From contig CANTUZ010000014.1 of the NCBI GenBank assembly GCA_947846985.1, forward strand, positions 6,503,232 through 6,567,231: a stretch of DNA of 64,000 nt, given 5' to 3'. A program made the translations under genes and the position numbers. Each line of letters opens with the position of its first letter. Within the stretch, counting starts at the first letter, position 1. This document shows positions 1-11,159 of this stretch, piece after piece. Origin of the DNA: Fratercula arctica (taxonomy: Eukaryota > Chordata > Aves > Charadriiformes > Alcidae). The notes under the pieces are model-generated. The model did not search any database. It saw only the letters and a list, made by a program, of their open reading frames with translations, and was not told the DNA's origin.

Positions 1-11
1 GCCACGCCCAC

Positions 12-923
12 CTCGAGGTAGGGCACACCCTGGTCGAAGCTCTGGGGGTAGTCGCGCAGGGGCCGCTCCTCGTCCAGGAACTTGGCGTCGCGGCCGGCGG
101 CCGCCGGCTGGAAGAGCCCGTAGTTGAGGCCGTCGTGGAGCCCCTCGGTCAGGGCACAGAGCAGCTGCTGCTTGGCCGCCCACACCACCGCCCCCGGGTC
201 GAAGCGTAGGCACTTCTGGGGGGGGGACGGGGGGGTGAGGGGGGGGGACACCCCGCTATGGGACCCCCCAATATCCCTAGGGGGGACACCCCCAAAATAG
301 GGACCCCCTGCGGACACACAGCCCTAAAACGGGGACCCCCCCCATCACCCCTGGGGTGACCCCTCAGCACTTCTGGGGTGTCACGGGAGGGGTGATACCA
401 CTATGGGACCCCCCCCCCCCATCACCCCTGGGGGCGGGGACCCCCATAACGGGGACCACCCCCCCAGCCCCCCATTTTTCAGATCCCTCCCTATTTTTGG
501 GGACATTCCCCCCCCCAATTTTTGTGTTCCCCCCCCCATTTTTGGGGACACCCCCACATGTATTACCCCCCTCTTTTTTAGAGGGGGAAACCCCAATTTT
601 TTTGGTGTCCCCCCCATTTTTTGGGGACCCCCCCGATATTTTAAGGACCCCCCCTATTTTTGGCCCCCCCCTCCCCCCCCCCAGCTCACCGTCTGGTGCA
701 GGTCAGGGATGCCGATGCGGAAGACCATCATGCTGAAGTGGGTGTCGTCGGGGGCCGGGGGGGGCCGGGGGGGTCCCCGGGGCCGGGGGGGGCCGGGGTT
801 GGTTCCGGGGGGGCCCTCACGGGAGCTGCCCGAGTCCGAGTCGCCCTCGGGGTACTCGGAGCCCCGACCCTCCTCCTCCTCGCTGGAGGCCGGCGTGCGC
901 GGCATCCTGCCACCATCACAGGG
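12..923 (-). CDS. SHANK1: SHANK1, first two coding exons (partial gene)
   Basis: Post-synaptic density scaffold of excitatory synapses; the part seen is the acidic N-terminus and the start of the SPN (Ras/Rap-binding, ubiquitin-like) domain. Exon A is 690-923 with its ATG at 903-905 (72 codons); it opens with MPRTPASSEEEE and ends MVFRIGIPDLHQT before a GTGAGC donor. Exon B is 12-215 (68 codons), begins KCLRFDPGAVVWAAKQ, contains LNYGLFQP and ends GVPYLE before GTGGGC. Both exons have cccccag acceptors and join in phase 0. The match to vertebrate SHANK1 N-termini, including the PDDxHFSMMVF junction, is strong. Ankyrin, SH3, PDZ, proline-rich and SAM regions must lie to the left, outside the window. 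SHANK2 or SHANK3 is less likely because of the acidic leader. Non-coding 5' exons upstream are not resolved. Confidence 0.93.
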
Positions 924-969
924 CTGGGGGGGCAGAGGGGGTGGGTGACACCCCCCCCCACCCCGGAAC

Positions 970-1800
970 CCCAAATTACCCCCCCGAACCCCCTGGACCC
1001 CCAAATCCCCCCCCCACGGCCACCCAGACACTCCCACACGCGTCTGCGCGCAAGGGTTTGGGGCACCAGTATGAAACTGGGGGGGGTGAGTGACCCCCAC
1101 TGACCCCCCTGGACCCCCCCAGAGCCCCCCCCCGAACCCCCCCAGCCTCCCCTGAACCCCCAAATTACCCCCCCGAGTATCCACATGCTTGCACACACGT
1201 GTGCACACACGAGGCGGTGCAGGGTGTGCAAGACCTTGGGGACCAGTATGAAACTGAGAGGGGTTGTGACCCCCTCAGCATCACCAGAACCCCCCCCCCC
1301 CCAGAGCCCCCCCGGACCCCCCCATCCCCCCCTGAACCCACAAATTACACCCTCGAGCCCCCTTGGCCACCCACACGCTCACACATGCGTGTGCACACAC
1401 AGGGCATGCAAGACCTTGGGGCACCAGTATGAAACTGGGAGGGGGGTGACCCCCCCCAGCACCACCTGAACCCCCCCCCCGAGTTCCCCCACCCCCCCGA
1501 AGCCCCCTGAACCCCCAAATTTCACACCCTCCCCCGTTCCCCCCGGGCACCCACACACTCACACACGCGTGTGCATGCACGAGGCGTGCAAGGGTTTGGG
1601 GCACCAGTATGAAACTGGGAGGGGGGGTTACCCCCACCCCCCCCCAGAACCTCCACAGCCCCCTTAAAATCCCCCAGAGCCCCCCCCCCGGACCCCCAAA
1701 TTCCTCCCTCCGGACACCCACACACCCGCACACGCCTGTGCACACACAAGGCAGTGCGGGGCGTGCAAGGGTTTGGGGCACCAGTATGTGACTGGGGGGG
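970..1800. repeat. Minisatellite, about 180 bp x 5, upstream of SHANK1
   Basis: Five copies of a unit carrying GGGGCACCAGTATGAAACTG next to a CACACG/GTGTGC-rich segment, at roughly 1050, 1240, 1420, 1600 and 1770. On the minus strand each copy has a cccccag acceptor-like site directly before TTTCATACTGG. No open coding sequence is supported. Confidence 0.8.
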
Positions 1801-2119
1801 GGGTGGGTGAGACCCCCCCAGCCCCCCCCATGTCCCCCCCTTGTCACTCCCCTGTCCCCCCCATGTCCATTCCCCCCCCCCGCTCGCACACGCGTGTGCG
1901 CGTCAGCCCCGGGGCCGGGTCGGGTTATTTTTGTCGGGCGCCGGGAAGTGGAGCGTGTCCCGGGGGGGGACACGGGGACACGGTGGCGGCGGCACCACGG
2001 GGACACGCGCTGAGGGGGGGGACGGGACACACGCCACATGCAGGGACACGCGGGGACACGCCAGACCCGGCTCCGCACCGTGACATTGGGGGGCCCTTGA
2101 ACCAGTTGTGGCGGCGACA

Positions 2120-3115
2120 GGGGGGTTGGGGGCACCGGGAACACGCGTGTGCGAGCGTGTGTGGAGACAGAACACGGGTGTGCACCAGGAACACGCGTGT
2201 GCAAGAGTGTATCTGCACCGGGAACATGTGTGTCCACCGGGAACGCACATGTGTGAGAGTGTGTGTGGACAAGGAACACGTGCATGCACCGGGAACAGGC
2301 ATGTGGGAGCGTGTGTGTGCACCGGGAACATGCGTGTGCGTGTGTGAACAGGGAACACGTACGGGCACCGGGAACACCCATGTGTGTGCACAGAGTGTGT
2401 GCTGGCACCAGGAACACGCGTGTGGGAGCGTGTGCGGACAGGGACCACTTTGTGCACCGGGAACACGCATGTGCGAGTGTGTGTGTGGACAGGGAACATG
2501 CGTGTGCACCGGGAACACATGTGTGTGAGTGTGTGTGTGCCCGGGGAACACGCGTGTGCGAGCATGTGTGTGCAAGGGAGCGCACATGCCCAGCCATGTG
2601 TGGACGCATGGGGGCTGCACACGCGTGTGCGCACACGAGCTCCCCCCCCCCATGTGACAGCCGGCCCCGAATCAGGCCCATTTTCCCCCAGAATCCTTTG
2701 CTGTTGCCATGGCAACCGGCAGCCGCTGCCAGGCCCGGGGGGGGGGGAGGAGGGGACCGAGGCGTCCATGCGACACGCGTGTAAGAGGCACACACGTGTG
2801 CGTGTGGGTCACCTCCCCATGCAATGCACGCAACGCACACGCGCAGCCCACACACACGCACATGCCTCTGGCATGCGTGTACACAGCCGCACATGCCTTT
2901 TGCACGTGTACAGGGTGCCACATGCTTCTTACACGCATGTACAGGGTCGCACACGCCTCTTGCACACGTGTAAAGGTCACACATGCTTCTTACACACGTG
3001 TACAGGGTCTCACATGCCTCTTGCACACGTACACGGGGTCACACACGCCTCTTGCACATGTGGACAGGGTCACCCCGGCCTCTTGCACACGCGTGTGCGC
3101 GGCCATGCACCGATG
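2120..3115. repeat. CACGCGTGTGC-type minisatellites
   Basis: Two tandem arrays of about 30-40 bp units. The first (2130-2640) repeats CACCGGGAACACGCGTGTGC. The second (2760-3115) repeats a TGTACAGGGTC / TTGCACACG unit. They are separated by a unique block at 2655-2750. The long Cys/His-rich frames across them are repeat artefacts. Confidence 0.85.
2703..2716. promoter_or_regulatory. Perfect palindromic X-box (RFX site)
   Basis: GTTGCCATGGCAAC is a perfect inverted repeat matching the RFX X-box consensus. It sits in a unique block of about 95 bp (2655-2750) between two minisatellites, about 1.8 kb upstream of the SHANK1 ATG. Use as a SHANK1 regulatory element is inference. Confidence 0.6.
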
Positions 3116-3339
3116 GCCACGTGCAAAGCCCGGGGGGGGGGGGGGCGGCTGGAAATGAGGCCAAACGAGGCCAAAGGAGGCCGCGGGTCCCGCGCGGCGC
3201 CGCTCACACACGCGTGTGCAAGGGGCCGGGCTGCCCCCGGGGCTGGTGCACGCGCGTGTCACAGACATGGGGGGGGACACACACGTGGGACACACACACA
3301 CACATATGGCCGGGCCGGCGTGCGAGGGGGGAGCGCGCA

Positions 3340-3800
3340 CACGCGTGTCGCCAGTGCCCCCCCTGTCCTTACACACGTGTCACTGGTGCCCCCCCCGTCC
3401 TTACACACGTGCCACTGGTGCCCCCCTTTGCACACGTGTGTCACCAGTGCCCCCCCCCATCCTTCCACACGTGTCACCGGTGCCCCCCCTCCTCGCACAC
3501 GTGTCACTAGTGCCCCCCCCCCCCCGGCTCACCCTCCCCGTTACACCGATCCCCCCCACCCGGGCTTTGCACGCCCCCGGGGCGCTGTCCCGTCCCCCCC
3601 CCCACCCCGTTACACCGACACCCCCCCCCCCAGTACAACGTGTCCCACCCATTACACCGATACCCCCCCTTACACCGACCCTGGCCTCGTTACACGACCC
3701 CCCCCCCGTTACACGAACCTCCCCGGTAAAACGACCACCCCACCCCACCCCCCGGTTACACCGCCCCCCCCCTCCCCGTTACACGATCCCCCCGTGCATT
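3340..3800. repeat. Two adjoining C-rich minisatellites
   Basis: 3340-3515 repeats a unit of about 40 bp containing TTACACACGTGTCACTGGTG. 3530-3800 repeats CGTTACACCGACCCCCC. No gene is seen. Confidence 0.8.
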
Positions 3801-3809
3801 GCACGCCCC

Positions 3810-4430
3810 GCCGCGCTGCACGGCCCGGCCCCGTTCCACCGACCCCCTTCCACCGACAGCCCCCCCCCGGCTCCCCAACCCCCCCCCACCCGGTCCTCCC
3901 CCACCCACCCCGGTCCCTCGTTCCCCCGACACCCCCATCCCGCCGCGCCGCACCCCCCCCGTTTTACCGACACCCTCCCCCCCGCGGTGCCACCCCGCCC
4001 TCCCGGTTCCCCCCCCCGGCCGGTACCTGCGGGGGCGGCCCCGGGCAGCGGCGGAGCGGAGCCCCCGGCGCGGCGGAGCGGCGCCTCCCGGCCACGCCCA
4101 CCCGGCGCCCGCCCCCGCCCGGGCCACGCCCACCGACGCCGCCCGGGCCACGCCCACCCGTCACCGGCTCGGCCACGCCCACGCGGAGCCGGTAACGGCG
4201 CAGGCCCCGCCCACGCGGAGGGCAAGCCACGCCCACTCAGAGGCTAGACCACGCCCTCGGGGGTAAGCCCCGCCCATCGCCCCACGCCCCCGCCCACCCG
4301 CGGTGCAATGCCCCGCCCAGTCACACCTGTGCGCCCGATGGGAGGCCCCACCCCCTCTGCGAGGCCACGCCCCCGAGGCCGTGCCCCATGTGAGGCCACG
4401 CCCACTGCGTGCCCCACCCTTGGGCACAGG
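3810..4430. promoter_or_regulatory. CpG island with repeated GCCACGCCCAC boxes
   Basis: A CpG-dense stretch with more than ten CCACGCCC/CCCCGCCC (SP1/KLF-type) boxes on both strands and GCGGAGCGG motifs. It lies upstream of SHANK1 and downstream of the EMC10 polyadenylation site, so it is the best candidate for the SHANK1 promoter or first non-coding exon. No TATA box or start site can be fixed. Confidence 0.5.
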
Positions 4431-4439
4431 AGTTTTTGG

Positions 4440-4975
4440 GGGGGGGCGGGGGTGGGGCCGGCTCTGGGGGTGCCCCCCCCCAAAAGCGGACCCAGGCATC
4501 TGGGGACTGCCCCTCTGAGACCACCCCCAAAAGGAGACACCCCCCCGCCCCCGCCAAGGGATCCCCCCAAAAGGACCCAGGCCTCCACGCACACTCCCCA
4601 CCCCCCCCAAAGGGGACCCGCCCCCCAAAAGACCCCCCCAAGGAACCCCCCACCCAAAAGGAGACCCCCCCCAAAAGGGGACCCCCCCCAAAAGGGGACA
4701 CAGGTCTCCGGGTTGCCCCCGCCCTCCCAAAAGAGACCCCCCCCCCACGCACCCCCCCGCCCAAGGGACCCAAGCATCTGGGCTGCCCCCCCCAAAGGAG
4801 AACCCCCCCCCCCCCCCCCAAAGATCTCCCCCAAGGACCCCCCCTAAAAGGGGACTTCCCAGAAGGACCCAGGAGTCCAGGGACACCCCCCCTCCCCCGA
4901 GACCCCCCCAGGGGACCCCCCCCAAAAGGGGACCCAGGCAACAGGGCTGCCCCCCCCTGCCCCCCCAGCCAGGCA
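4440..4975. repeat. Minisatellite with GGACCCAGGCATCTGGG core
   Basis: Loosely repeated GACCCAGGCATCTGG segments separated by CCCCCCCAAAAGGAGA blocks, just beyond the EMC10 3' end. A related array lies in SCAF1 at 38720-39030. Confidence 0.7.
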
Positions 4976-5000
4976 GCAGACGGGGGGGGTCACACACAGG

Positions 5001-5006
5001 TTTATT
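5001..5006 (-). terminator. EMC10: EMC10 polyadenylation signal
   Basis: TTTATT on the plus strand, so AATAAA on the minus strand, about 60 nt after the EMC10 stop codon. It is followed by a G/T-rich stretch. Confidence 0.75.
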
Positions 5007-5065
5007 CACTGTGTCCCCCCCTCCGGGGTGGGAGTTTTGGGGGGGGGAGGGGGAGGGGGTGGTTC

Positions 5066-8000
5066 TCACCTGCCCCCTGTGCCCCCCCCACCACCTGCAC
5101 CCCCCCCTTGGCCCCCCCCTGCATCGGGGGCTCCGGACATCATGAGGAAGAGGACAATGGGGATGATGTACATCCACTGCGGGGAGAAACAGGGGAGGGT
5201 CACCCCAACATACACCCCCCCACAACACACCCGACCCCCGCTGAGCCCCCCAAAAACAGCCCCCCCCCCAAGGCCCCCCCAGCGGAAAATGGGGGGTCCC
5301 AGGAAGGGTTGGAGGATCCTGGGGGAGGTTGGGGGGGCTCAAAAGGAGTTGGGGGGGGCGGAGGGGTCTGGGGGGGTCAAAAGGGGTTGGGGGGGGACAG
5401 AAGTGGTTTTGGGGGTGTAAGGGAGTGATGGGGGGACTGGGGGGGGGGCAAGGGGGGGCCCAAAAGGAGTTTGGAGGGGCTGAAAGGGTTTGGGGGGGGC
5501 TGGGGGAGGCTTGTGGGGGGGCAAAAGGGGTTTGGGGGTGTAAGGGAGGGATGGGGGGACTCGGGGGGGCAGGGGGGCATGGAAGGGGTTTGGGGGGGGG
5601 CAAAAGGGGTTTGGGGGGGGCCCAGGAGGGATTTGTGGGGGGCAAGGAAGGGGTGGGGGGGAACCGGGGGGGTTTGTGGGGGGGCAGAAAGGGTTTAGGG
5701 GGAGCCTGGGGGGGACTGGGGGGGTTTGGAAGGGGCCTGGGGGGAGTTGGGGGGGGGGCAGTGGAGGAGCCCAGAAGGGTCTTGGTGGGGTTTGGGGGGG
5801 GGCCCTTGGGGGATTGAGAGAGTTTTGAGGGGGGGGATTGGGCGTCTCCAGGGGGGTTTTGTGGGGTCTGGAAGGGGTTTGGGGGGGGGTTGGGGCCTGG
5901 GGGGGTTGGGGGTCCCGGGGGGGCATTTGGGGGGGGGAAATGGGGGCCCCGGGGGACTGAGGGGGTTTTGGGGGTCTCTGGGGGGGTTTGGGGGGCCTGG
6001 GGTGGGGGGTCAGGGGTTTTGCGGGGGGGGGAGGGGGGTTGGGGCCAGGGGGGTCTGGGGGGGTTTTGGGGGGTCCCACGGGGGGTTTGGGGGCGGGGGA
6101 ATTGGGGGCCCTGGGGGATTGAGGGGGTTTTAGGGGCTCCCGTGGGGTTTTGGGGGGTGGTTGGGGCCCAGGGGGGAAACTGGGGGGGTCTGGGGGGTTT
6201 TGGGGGTCCTGGGGGGGGCGGGGTGGGAGTTTTGGAGGGGGAATTGGTGGCCCTGGGGGATTGAGGGAGTTTGGGGGGGCATTTGGGGGTCTCTGGGGGG
6301 GGGTTGTGGGGCCCGGGGGGGAGCTTTGAGGGGGTTTGGAGGGTGGGGGGTCCCGGGGGGGGGGGCTGTTTTTTGGGGAGGGAGGGGGGGGACACACGAC
6401 ACGCACGTATTTGGCGAAGAAGGATTTCTGCTCCTGGGGGTTGCGCGTGCGCTGCGCCTGCTCCTGCTCCAGGTGCCGGATGAAGGCGGCCGTTTCAGGG
6501 CTGGGGGGGGGACACGGAGGGGGGACGACACGGGGACGGGGTCAGGGATACCCCAAAACCTGCCCCCCCCCTCCATGGGGTCCCCCCCCCACCCCAGAGC
6601 ATCAAACAGCCCCCAAAAATGTGCCCCGCACCCATGGGACCCCCCCAACAAGCACCCATGCCCCCCCCCCAAATCCCCCCCAGCACCCATGGCCCCCCCA
6701 AAATGGCCCCCCCCCCAATGTCACTGTGTCCCTTGTGTCCCCTCCCCCACCCCCCAAGGGTCACCCCCACCCCCCCATGGGGTCACCACGTGTCCCCCCC
6801 CCCACCCAGGCCCACCGTGTCCCCCACAGCGTGTGGGGCAGCTCCCGGTCGATGTCGTCCCCCCCCCAGAATGTCCCCTCCCACGTCCCCATGTGTGTGT
6901 GTGTGTCCCCGAGTCCCAGAGTGTCCCCTGTGTCCCCAAGGGGTCCCCTGTGTCCCCATAGCCCCCCCGTGTCCCCCCGGTCACTCACGTGGCAGCAGAC
7001 AGGGGCTGGCACAAGGCCACCGAGGTGCTGGGGACCCCCAGGTCCGTGTCCCCTCCATGTCCCCATGTTCCCCCCCCCCCCCCGTGTCCTTGCAGTGTCC
7101 CCTGTCACTCACGTGCCACAGGGCCACTGAGGTGCTGGGGACCTCCAGGCCCCACGTCCTCCACCACGTCCTTCACCGTGTCCCCACGTCCCCAGTATCC
7201 CCTCGGTGTCCCCCATCACTCACGTGGTTGCCACAGGGCCACCAAGGTGCTGAAGAGCTCCAGGACCCACGTCCTCCACCGTGTCCTTTACCGTGTCCCC
7301 ACGTCCCACCACGTCCCTGTGTTCCCATGTCCCACCATGTCCCCACTGTGTCCCCGTGTCCCCACAGTGTCCTCAGTGACTCATGCAGCGGCGGGCAGAG
7401 GTTGCCACAGGGCCACCAAGGTGCTGGAGACCTCCAGGTTCCATATCCTCCACCGTGTCCTTCACCATGTCCCCATGTCCCACCATGTCCCCACTGTGTC
7501 CCCATGTCCCCACGTCCCTGCGGTGTCCCCTGTGACTCACGTGGCAGTGGGCAAAGGTTGCCACAGGGCCAGCGAGGTGTTGAAGAGCTCCAGGTCCGTG
7601 TCCTTCACCGTGTCCCCGCGTCCCACCACGTCCCTACAGCCTCCCTGCGTCCCCACAGTGTCCCCGTGTCCCTGCACATCCCCATGTCCCCTCAGCGTCC
7701 CCTGTCACTCACGTGCCACAGGGCCACCAAGGTGCTGGGAGACCTCCAGGTTCCACGTCCTCCACTGCGTCCTTCATCATGTCCCCATGTCCCACCACGT
7801 CCCTGTGTCCCCATGTCCCACTGTGTCCCCCCATGTCCCCACGGTGTCCCCCCATGTCCCCTGTCACTCGCGTGGCAGCAGGCAGAGATTGCCACAGGGC
7901 CACCAAGGTGTTGGAGACCTCCAAGTTCCATGTCCTCCACCGTGTTCTTCACCATGTCCCCACGTCCCACCCTGTCCCCCCATATGCCCACGTCCCTGCG

Positions 8001-10599
8001 GTGTCCCCGTGTCCCCTGTGACTCACGTGGCAGCGGGCAGAGGTTGCCGCAGGGCCAGCGAGGTGTTGAAGAGCTCCAGGTCCACGTCCTCCACCTCAGC
8101 GCCCCGGCAGGTCCCCGGCACGGCCACCACCCCCAGGGCCACCACGTTCCCGGCCACGTCCAGGTGCAGCGTCAGCTGGTCCGAGAGGTGGGACTCCAGC
8201 AGGGCGCACTGCAGGGACGGCGGGGACACGCGTCACGGGGGGGGACACGGTGGGACGGGGGACACCAGGGGGACAGGGGACATGGGGGGAGAGGGGGATG
8301 TGGGGGGGGACGTGGGTTATGGGGTGACAGAAGGCAGAGGGGACAAGGGACATGGGGGGACACACAGATTATAGGGTGATAAGGGCACTGAGGGGGACAC
8401 AGGGTGACAGGGAGCAGAAGGGGACAAGGGACATGGGGGGACAGGGGGCAGAGGGGGACAAGGGACAGGAGGAGACAGGGGGACATGGGGGGGGATGTGG
8501 GTTATGAGGTGACGGGGGCACCAGTGGGGACACACACAGGGTCATGGGGGACACCAGGGGGACAAGGGACATGGTGGGAGAGGGGGACGTCGGGGGGGAC
8601 ATGCGTTATGGGGTGACAGGGGGCACTGGGAGGGGGGGACAGAGAGTGATGGGGGGCACCAGGCAGGGCCACGGGGGGTGCCATGGGGTGACAGGGGGCA
8701 GAAGGGGGGCACTGAGGGAGGACACAGGGTGACAGGGGGCACCGGGGGGGTCAGTGGGCAATTGGGGGTCACTGGGGAGTGGGTAGGGGGCAACTGGGGG
8801 TCCCTGGGGGGGGATCGGGGGCAATTTGGGGTCCCTGGGGGGGGTAGGGGGCAATTGGGGGCCCCACGGGGGGGGTCAGGGGGCAATTGGAGGTCCCTGA
8901 AGAGGGTGGTCAGAGGGCAACGGGGGATCCCAGATGGGGTTGGGGGCAATCAGGGGCCTCGGGGGGGGGGTCAGGGGGCAACTGGGGGTCCCCAGGGGGG
9001 GCAGCCCCCCCACTCACCGCCCGGACGAAGGAGGTGACGTACTGGGCCCCACTCTCCTCCCCGGGGGCCAGGGGCTTGCGGGGGACTCGCACCCGGTACA
9101 GCCCGTCCCGAGCGGCCACCTCCTGCAGGGGAGGGGACAGGACACAAGGACAGTGTCACACTGCCGCTAACCCCCACCAGGGCCCCCCCACCCCATCCCC
9201 CCCACCCCATCCCCCCCCCACTCCGGGCCCCCCCCAGACCCGCAGCTGGGCGCGTTCCTCCTCGCTGAGCTGCTTCTGGGCCAGTGTCAGGCCGGGCTCG
9301 GGGCCGGGGCTCCAGGCCAGCGTCCCCCGTTTGCGGAAGCGGGGGGTGTCATCTGGGGGGGGGGAAGGTGACACTCAGAAGGGGCTGGGTGTCACACACA
9401 CACACACACCCCCAGTGTCACCAACACCCCCTTGTCCCCATGTCCCCTCCCCAAACTCACCCAGCTCAAAGGAGTGCTCCAGGGGGAGGGAGAAGCCGCA
9501 GGTCTCGGCATCACCGGGCTGGCGGGGGACAAAGGGGGGGACACTGGGGACAAGGGTGGGGTGCAGGGTGACAACTGGGGACCCCAGGATGGGGACACCC
9601 ACCTCCAAACAAGGGACCCAGGGGACCAGGAGGGGGACAACCCCCCCATAACTGGGACCCAGGTGACCAGGAAGGGGACACCCCCCCACCCCCCGGTAAG
9701 GGGACCCTGGGGAGGGGGACATTCCCCCGCCCTCATGAATATTAATGAGCTGGTCATGATTTGTGCCCACTCTTCATGAATGTTAATGAGCTGCCCTGAG
9801 CCAGCCCCAGCGCCAATGGCCATCTCTCATTAATATTAATGAGCTCCCCAGCAGTAATAGTGGCCTGCATGTGAATATTAATGAGCTCTCACTTGATAAT
9901 AGCCACATCTTCATTAATATTAATGAGCTGTCAGGGGGCACTGCTCGCTCTCTCGTAAGTATTGCAGCTGTGGGCCAGTGCCCACCCTCTCCTGAATATT
10001 AATGACCTATCATTAGCCAATATTGCTTCTCTCATGAATATTAACGAGCTATAACTCTACAGTCCGTTACACTTATTAATGAGCCGTCACTGCGTAGTGC
10101 CGCCTCCCTCGCACATACCAATCACTGTGGGCCAATCCCCGCCCCCTCATGAATATTAATAAGCCCAGACACGATACAACCAATTCTTCCGTTAATACTA
10201 ATAAGCTGACGTTACATCGAGCCCACGCCCTTATGAATATTAATGAACGGACTCTGGACAGCTCCCCACACCACTGCGGGGAGTTTACCATCCCCTTATT
10301 AATATTAAGGAACAACTATACTGAGCCACACCCCTCAGGAATATTAATGCAGCGCCTCAGGCCAGGCCCCAGCGCCTCAGGCCAGGCCGCAGCCCCCCCC
10401 CCTCGGGCCGCGTCCCACCCCCGGCTCAACCCGCGGTGCCGCCAGTTCCAGTTCCAGTTCCACCCCCACCCCCGCCCCCGCCGCTCACCCGCAGCCCGAG
10501 GCCGCCCCGGCAGCTCCCGCCACCGCCCAGCGCCGCCGCCACCGCCCCGAGCAGCGCCAGGACCGCCATCGCGGCGGTGGCCACCGCGGGGGCCGCCAT
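5066..10599 (-). CDS. EMC10: EMC10, ER membrane protein complex subunit 10
   Basis: Subunit of the ER membrane complex, which inserts tail-anchored and multipass proteins; type I membrane protein. Coding exons, 5' to 3': 10489-10599, 9461-9518, 9240-9352, 9018-9122, 8027-8208, 6407-6500, 5066-5176. They sum to 774 nt, in frame, giving 257 residues (human about 262). The start [20 protein letters not shown] is a signal peptide. Family landmarks follow: [73 protein letters not shown]. The single membrane segment ([12 protein letters not shown]) leads into a Gly-rich tail ending GGTGGR, typical of the membrane isoform. All introns are GT-AG. Intron 5 (6501-8026) holds seven extra copies of the exon 5 edge, and intron 1 an AT-rich minisatellite. 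The first exon faces GARIN5A across a CpG island. Confidence 0.95.
5290..6380. repeat. G-rich degenerate repeat in EMC10 intron 6
   Basis: About 1.1 kb of TTTGGGGGGG / GGGGTCTGGGG units with almost no C on the plus strand. The long Pro-rich minus frames here are artefacts. No exon is seen. Confidence 0.8.
6980..8026 (-). repeat. Seven tandem copies of the EMC10 exon 5 / donor edge
   Basis: Unit of about 110-170 bp. On the minus strand each copy carries degenerate codons for [17 protein letters not shown] followed by a donor-like site, then GGGGACAC-type filler. Donor positions are near 6985, 7108, 7221, 7381, 7537, 7709 and 7867; the true donor is at 8026. The 7533-7610 copy still reads [19 protein letters not shown]. 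Five of the seven keep ACGTGAG; the copy near 7381 has CATGAG and the one near 7867 has GCGAG. Confidence 0.85.
8215..9010. repeat. Two minisatellites in EMC10 intron 4
   Basis: 8260-8740 repeats GGGGGACAAGGGACATGGGG. 8740-9000 repeats GGGGGCAACTGGGGGTCCC in units of about 45 bp. No exon is seen. Confidence 0.75.
9730..10350. repeat. AT-rich minisatellite (GAATATTAATGAG), 13 copies
   Basis: Intron 1 of EMC10. The core CATGAATATTAATGAGCTG recurs about 13 times at irregular 35-75 bp spacing (for example 9735, 9772, 9828, 9910, 9990, 10032, 10147, 10230, 10296, 10336). Each core holds TAAT homeodomain/POU-type half-sites. It is an AT island in otherwise 75-80% GC sequence. Confidence 0.85.
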
Positions 10600-10920
10600 C
10601 TTGGCCGCGCGGGGCACGGCGGGGCGGCGCGGGGCACGACGGGACGGCGGCCACGGGGTGGGGGGCGGGGCCACGTGCTTTTTGGGCGTGGTTAAGCGAG
10701 ATGGGGCGTGTTTGTGCCACGAAGGGGCGTGGCTACACTGAAAGAGGTGTAGCTACACCACATATGGGCCTGGGGATGGGGGGCGGGGGCGTGGCAAAGC
10801 GGGGAGGGGGCGTGGCCACGGGAAAGGGTGTGGGGTCTGTGCTGAGGGGGAGCGGACATCGGGGGCGTGGCCTGCCGCGCGCGCTTTCCCGCCGCGGGGC
10901 GCGAAGCCGCCTGGCGCCAT
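10380..10920. promoter_or_regulatory. Bidirectional CpG-island promoter, EMC10 / GARIN5A
   Basis: CpG-dense segment between the EMC10 ATG (10599, minus) and the GARIN5A-like exon (plus). It has GCCATCTTG (YY1-type) blocks around 10596 and 10917, repeated GGGGCGTGG boxes and no TATA box. Head-to-head placement matches the human EMC10-FAM71E1 pair. Confidence 0.65.
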
Positions 10921-11063
10921 CTTGTGGGTTCCCCGGCGCCATCTTGAGCGGCGGTGCCGCCGCCATCCCGGGGCCTCCATCAGTCCACCCGGGGCCTCCA
11001 TCAGTCCACCCGGGGCTTCCCCGGCCTCCCCCGGGGCTTCCGCCCCTCGGCTCGGGGCGGGGC

Positions 11064-11150
11064 GGGGCGGCGCGGCTGCGGTGCTGCCTCGCCCGGGGGG
11101 AGTGCGGGCGGCTTGGGGACTACCCGCTCTTCTACAGCGACTTCCTGCAG
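11064..11150 (+). pseudogene. GARIN5A: GARIN5A (FAM71E1) first-exon remnant
   Basis: The frame ending at 11150 reads LARGECGRLGDYPLFYSDFLQ and stops at a good donor (CTGCAG then GTGAGG). The GEY..L.D..LF.S.F.QV pattern is the start of the GARIN/FAM71 domain, and the place between MYBPC2 and EMC10 is that of human FAM71E1. The open frame continues upstream through the CpG island, so the true start is unknown. No further GARIN exon is visible on the plus strand before the MYBPC2 3' exons; 11160-11870 is minisatellite. I therefore call it a decayed remnant. A functional gene with exons lost by misassembly is possible. Confidence 0.6.
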
Positions 11151-11159
11151 GTGAGGAGA

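Noticed and set aside
1281..4195. Cys/His-rich open frames of 580-600 codons on both strands
   Set aside because: They are translations of CACACGTGTGC minisatellites, with mirrored frames on both strands and no splice context or domain.
4161..6395. 744-codon Pro-rich open frame on the minus strand
   Set aside because: It crosses the EMC10 3' end, stop and intron 6 in a different frame from the true exons; the composition is pure repeat.
6980..7950. The EMC10 exon-edge copies as real alternative exons
   Set aside because: They lack acceptors and most are frame-shifted or substituted. They were kept as repeats with possible alternative donors only.
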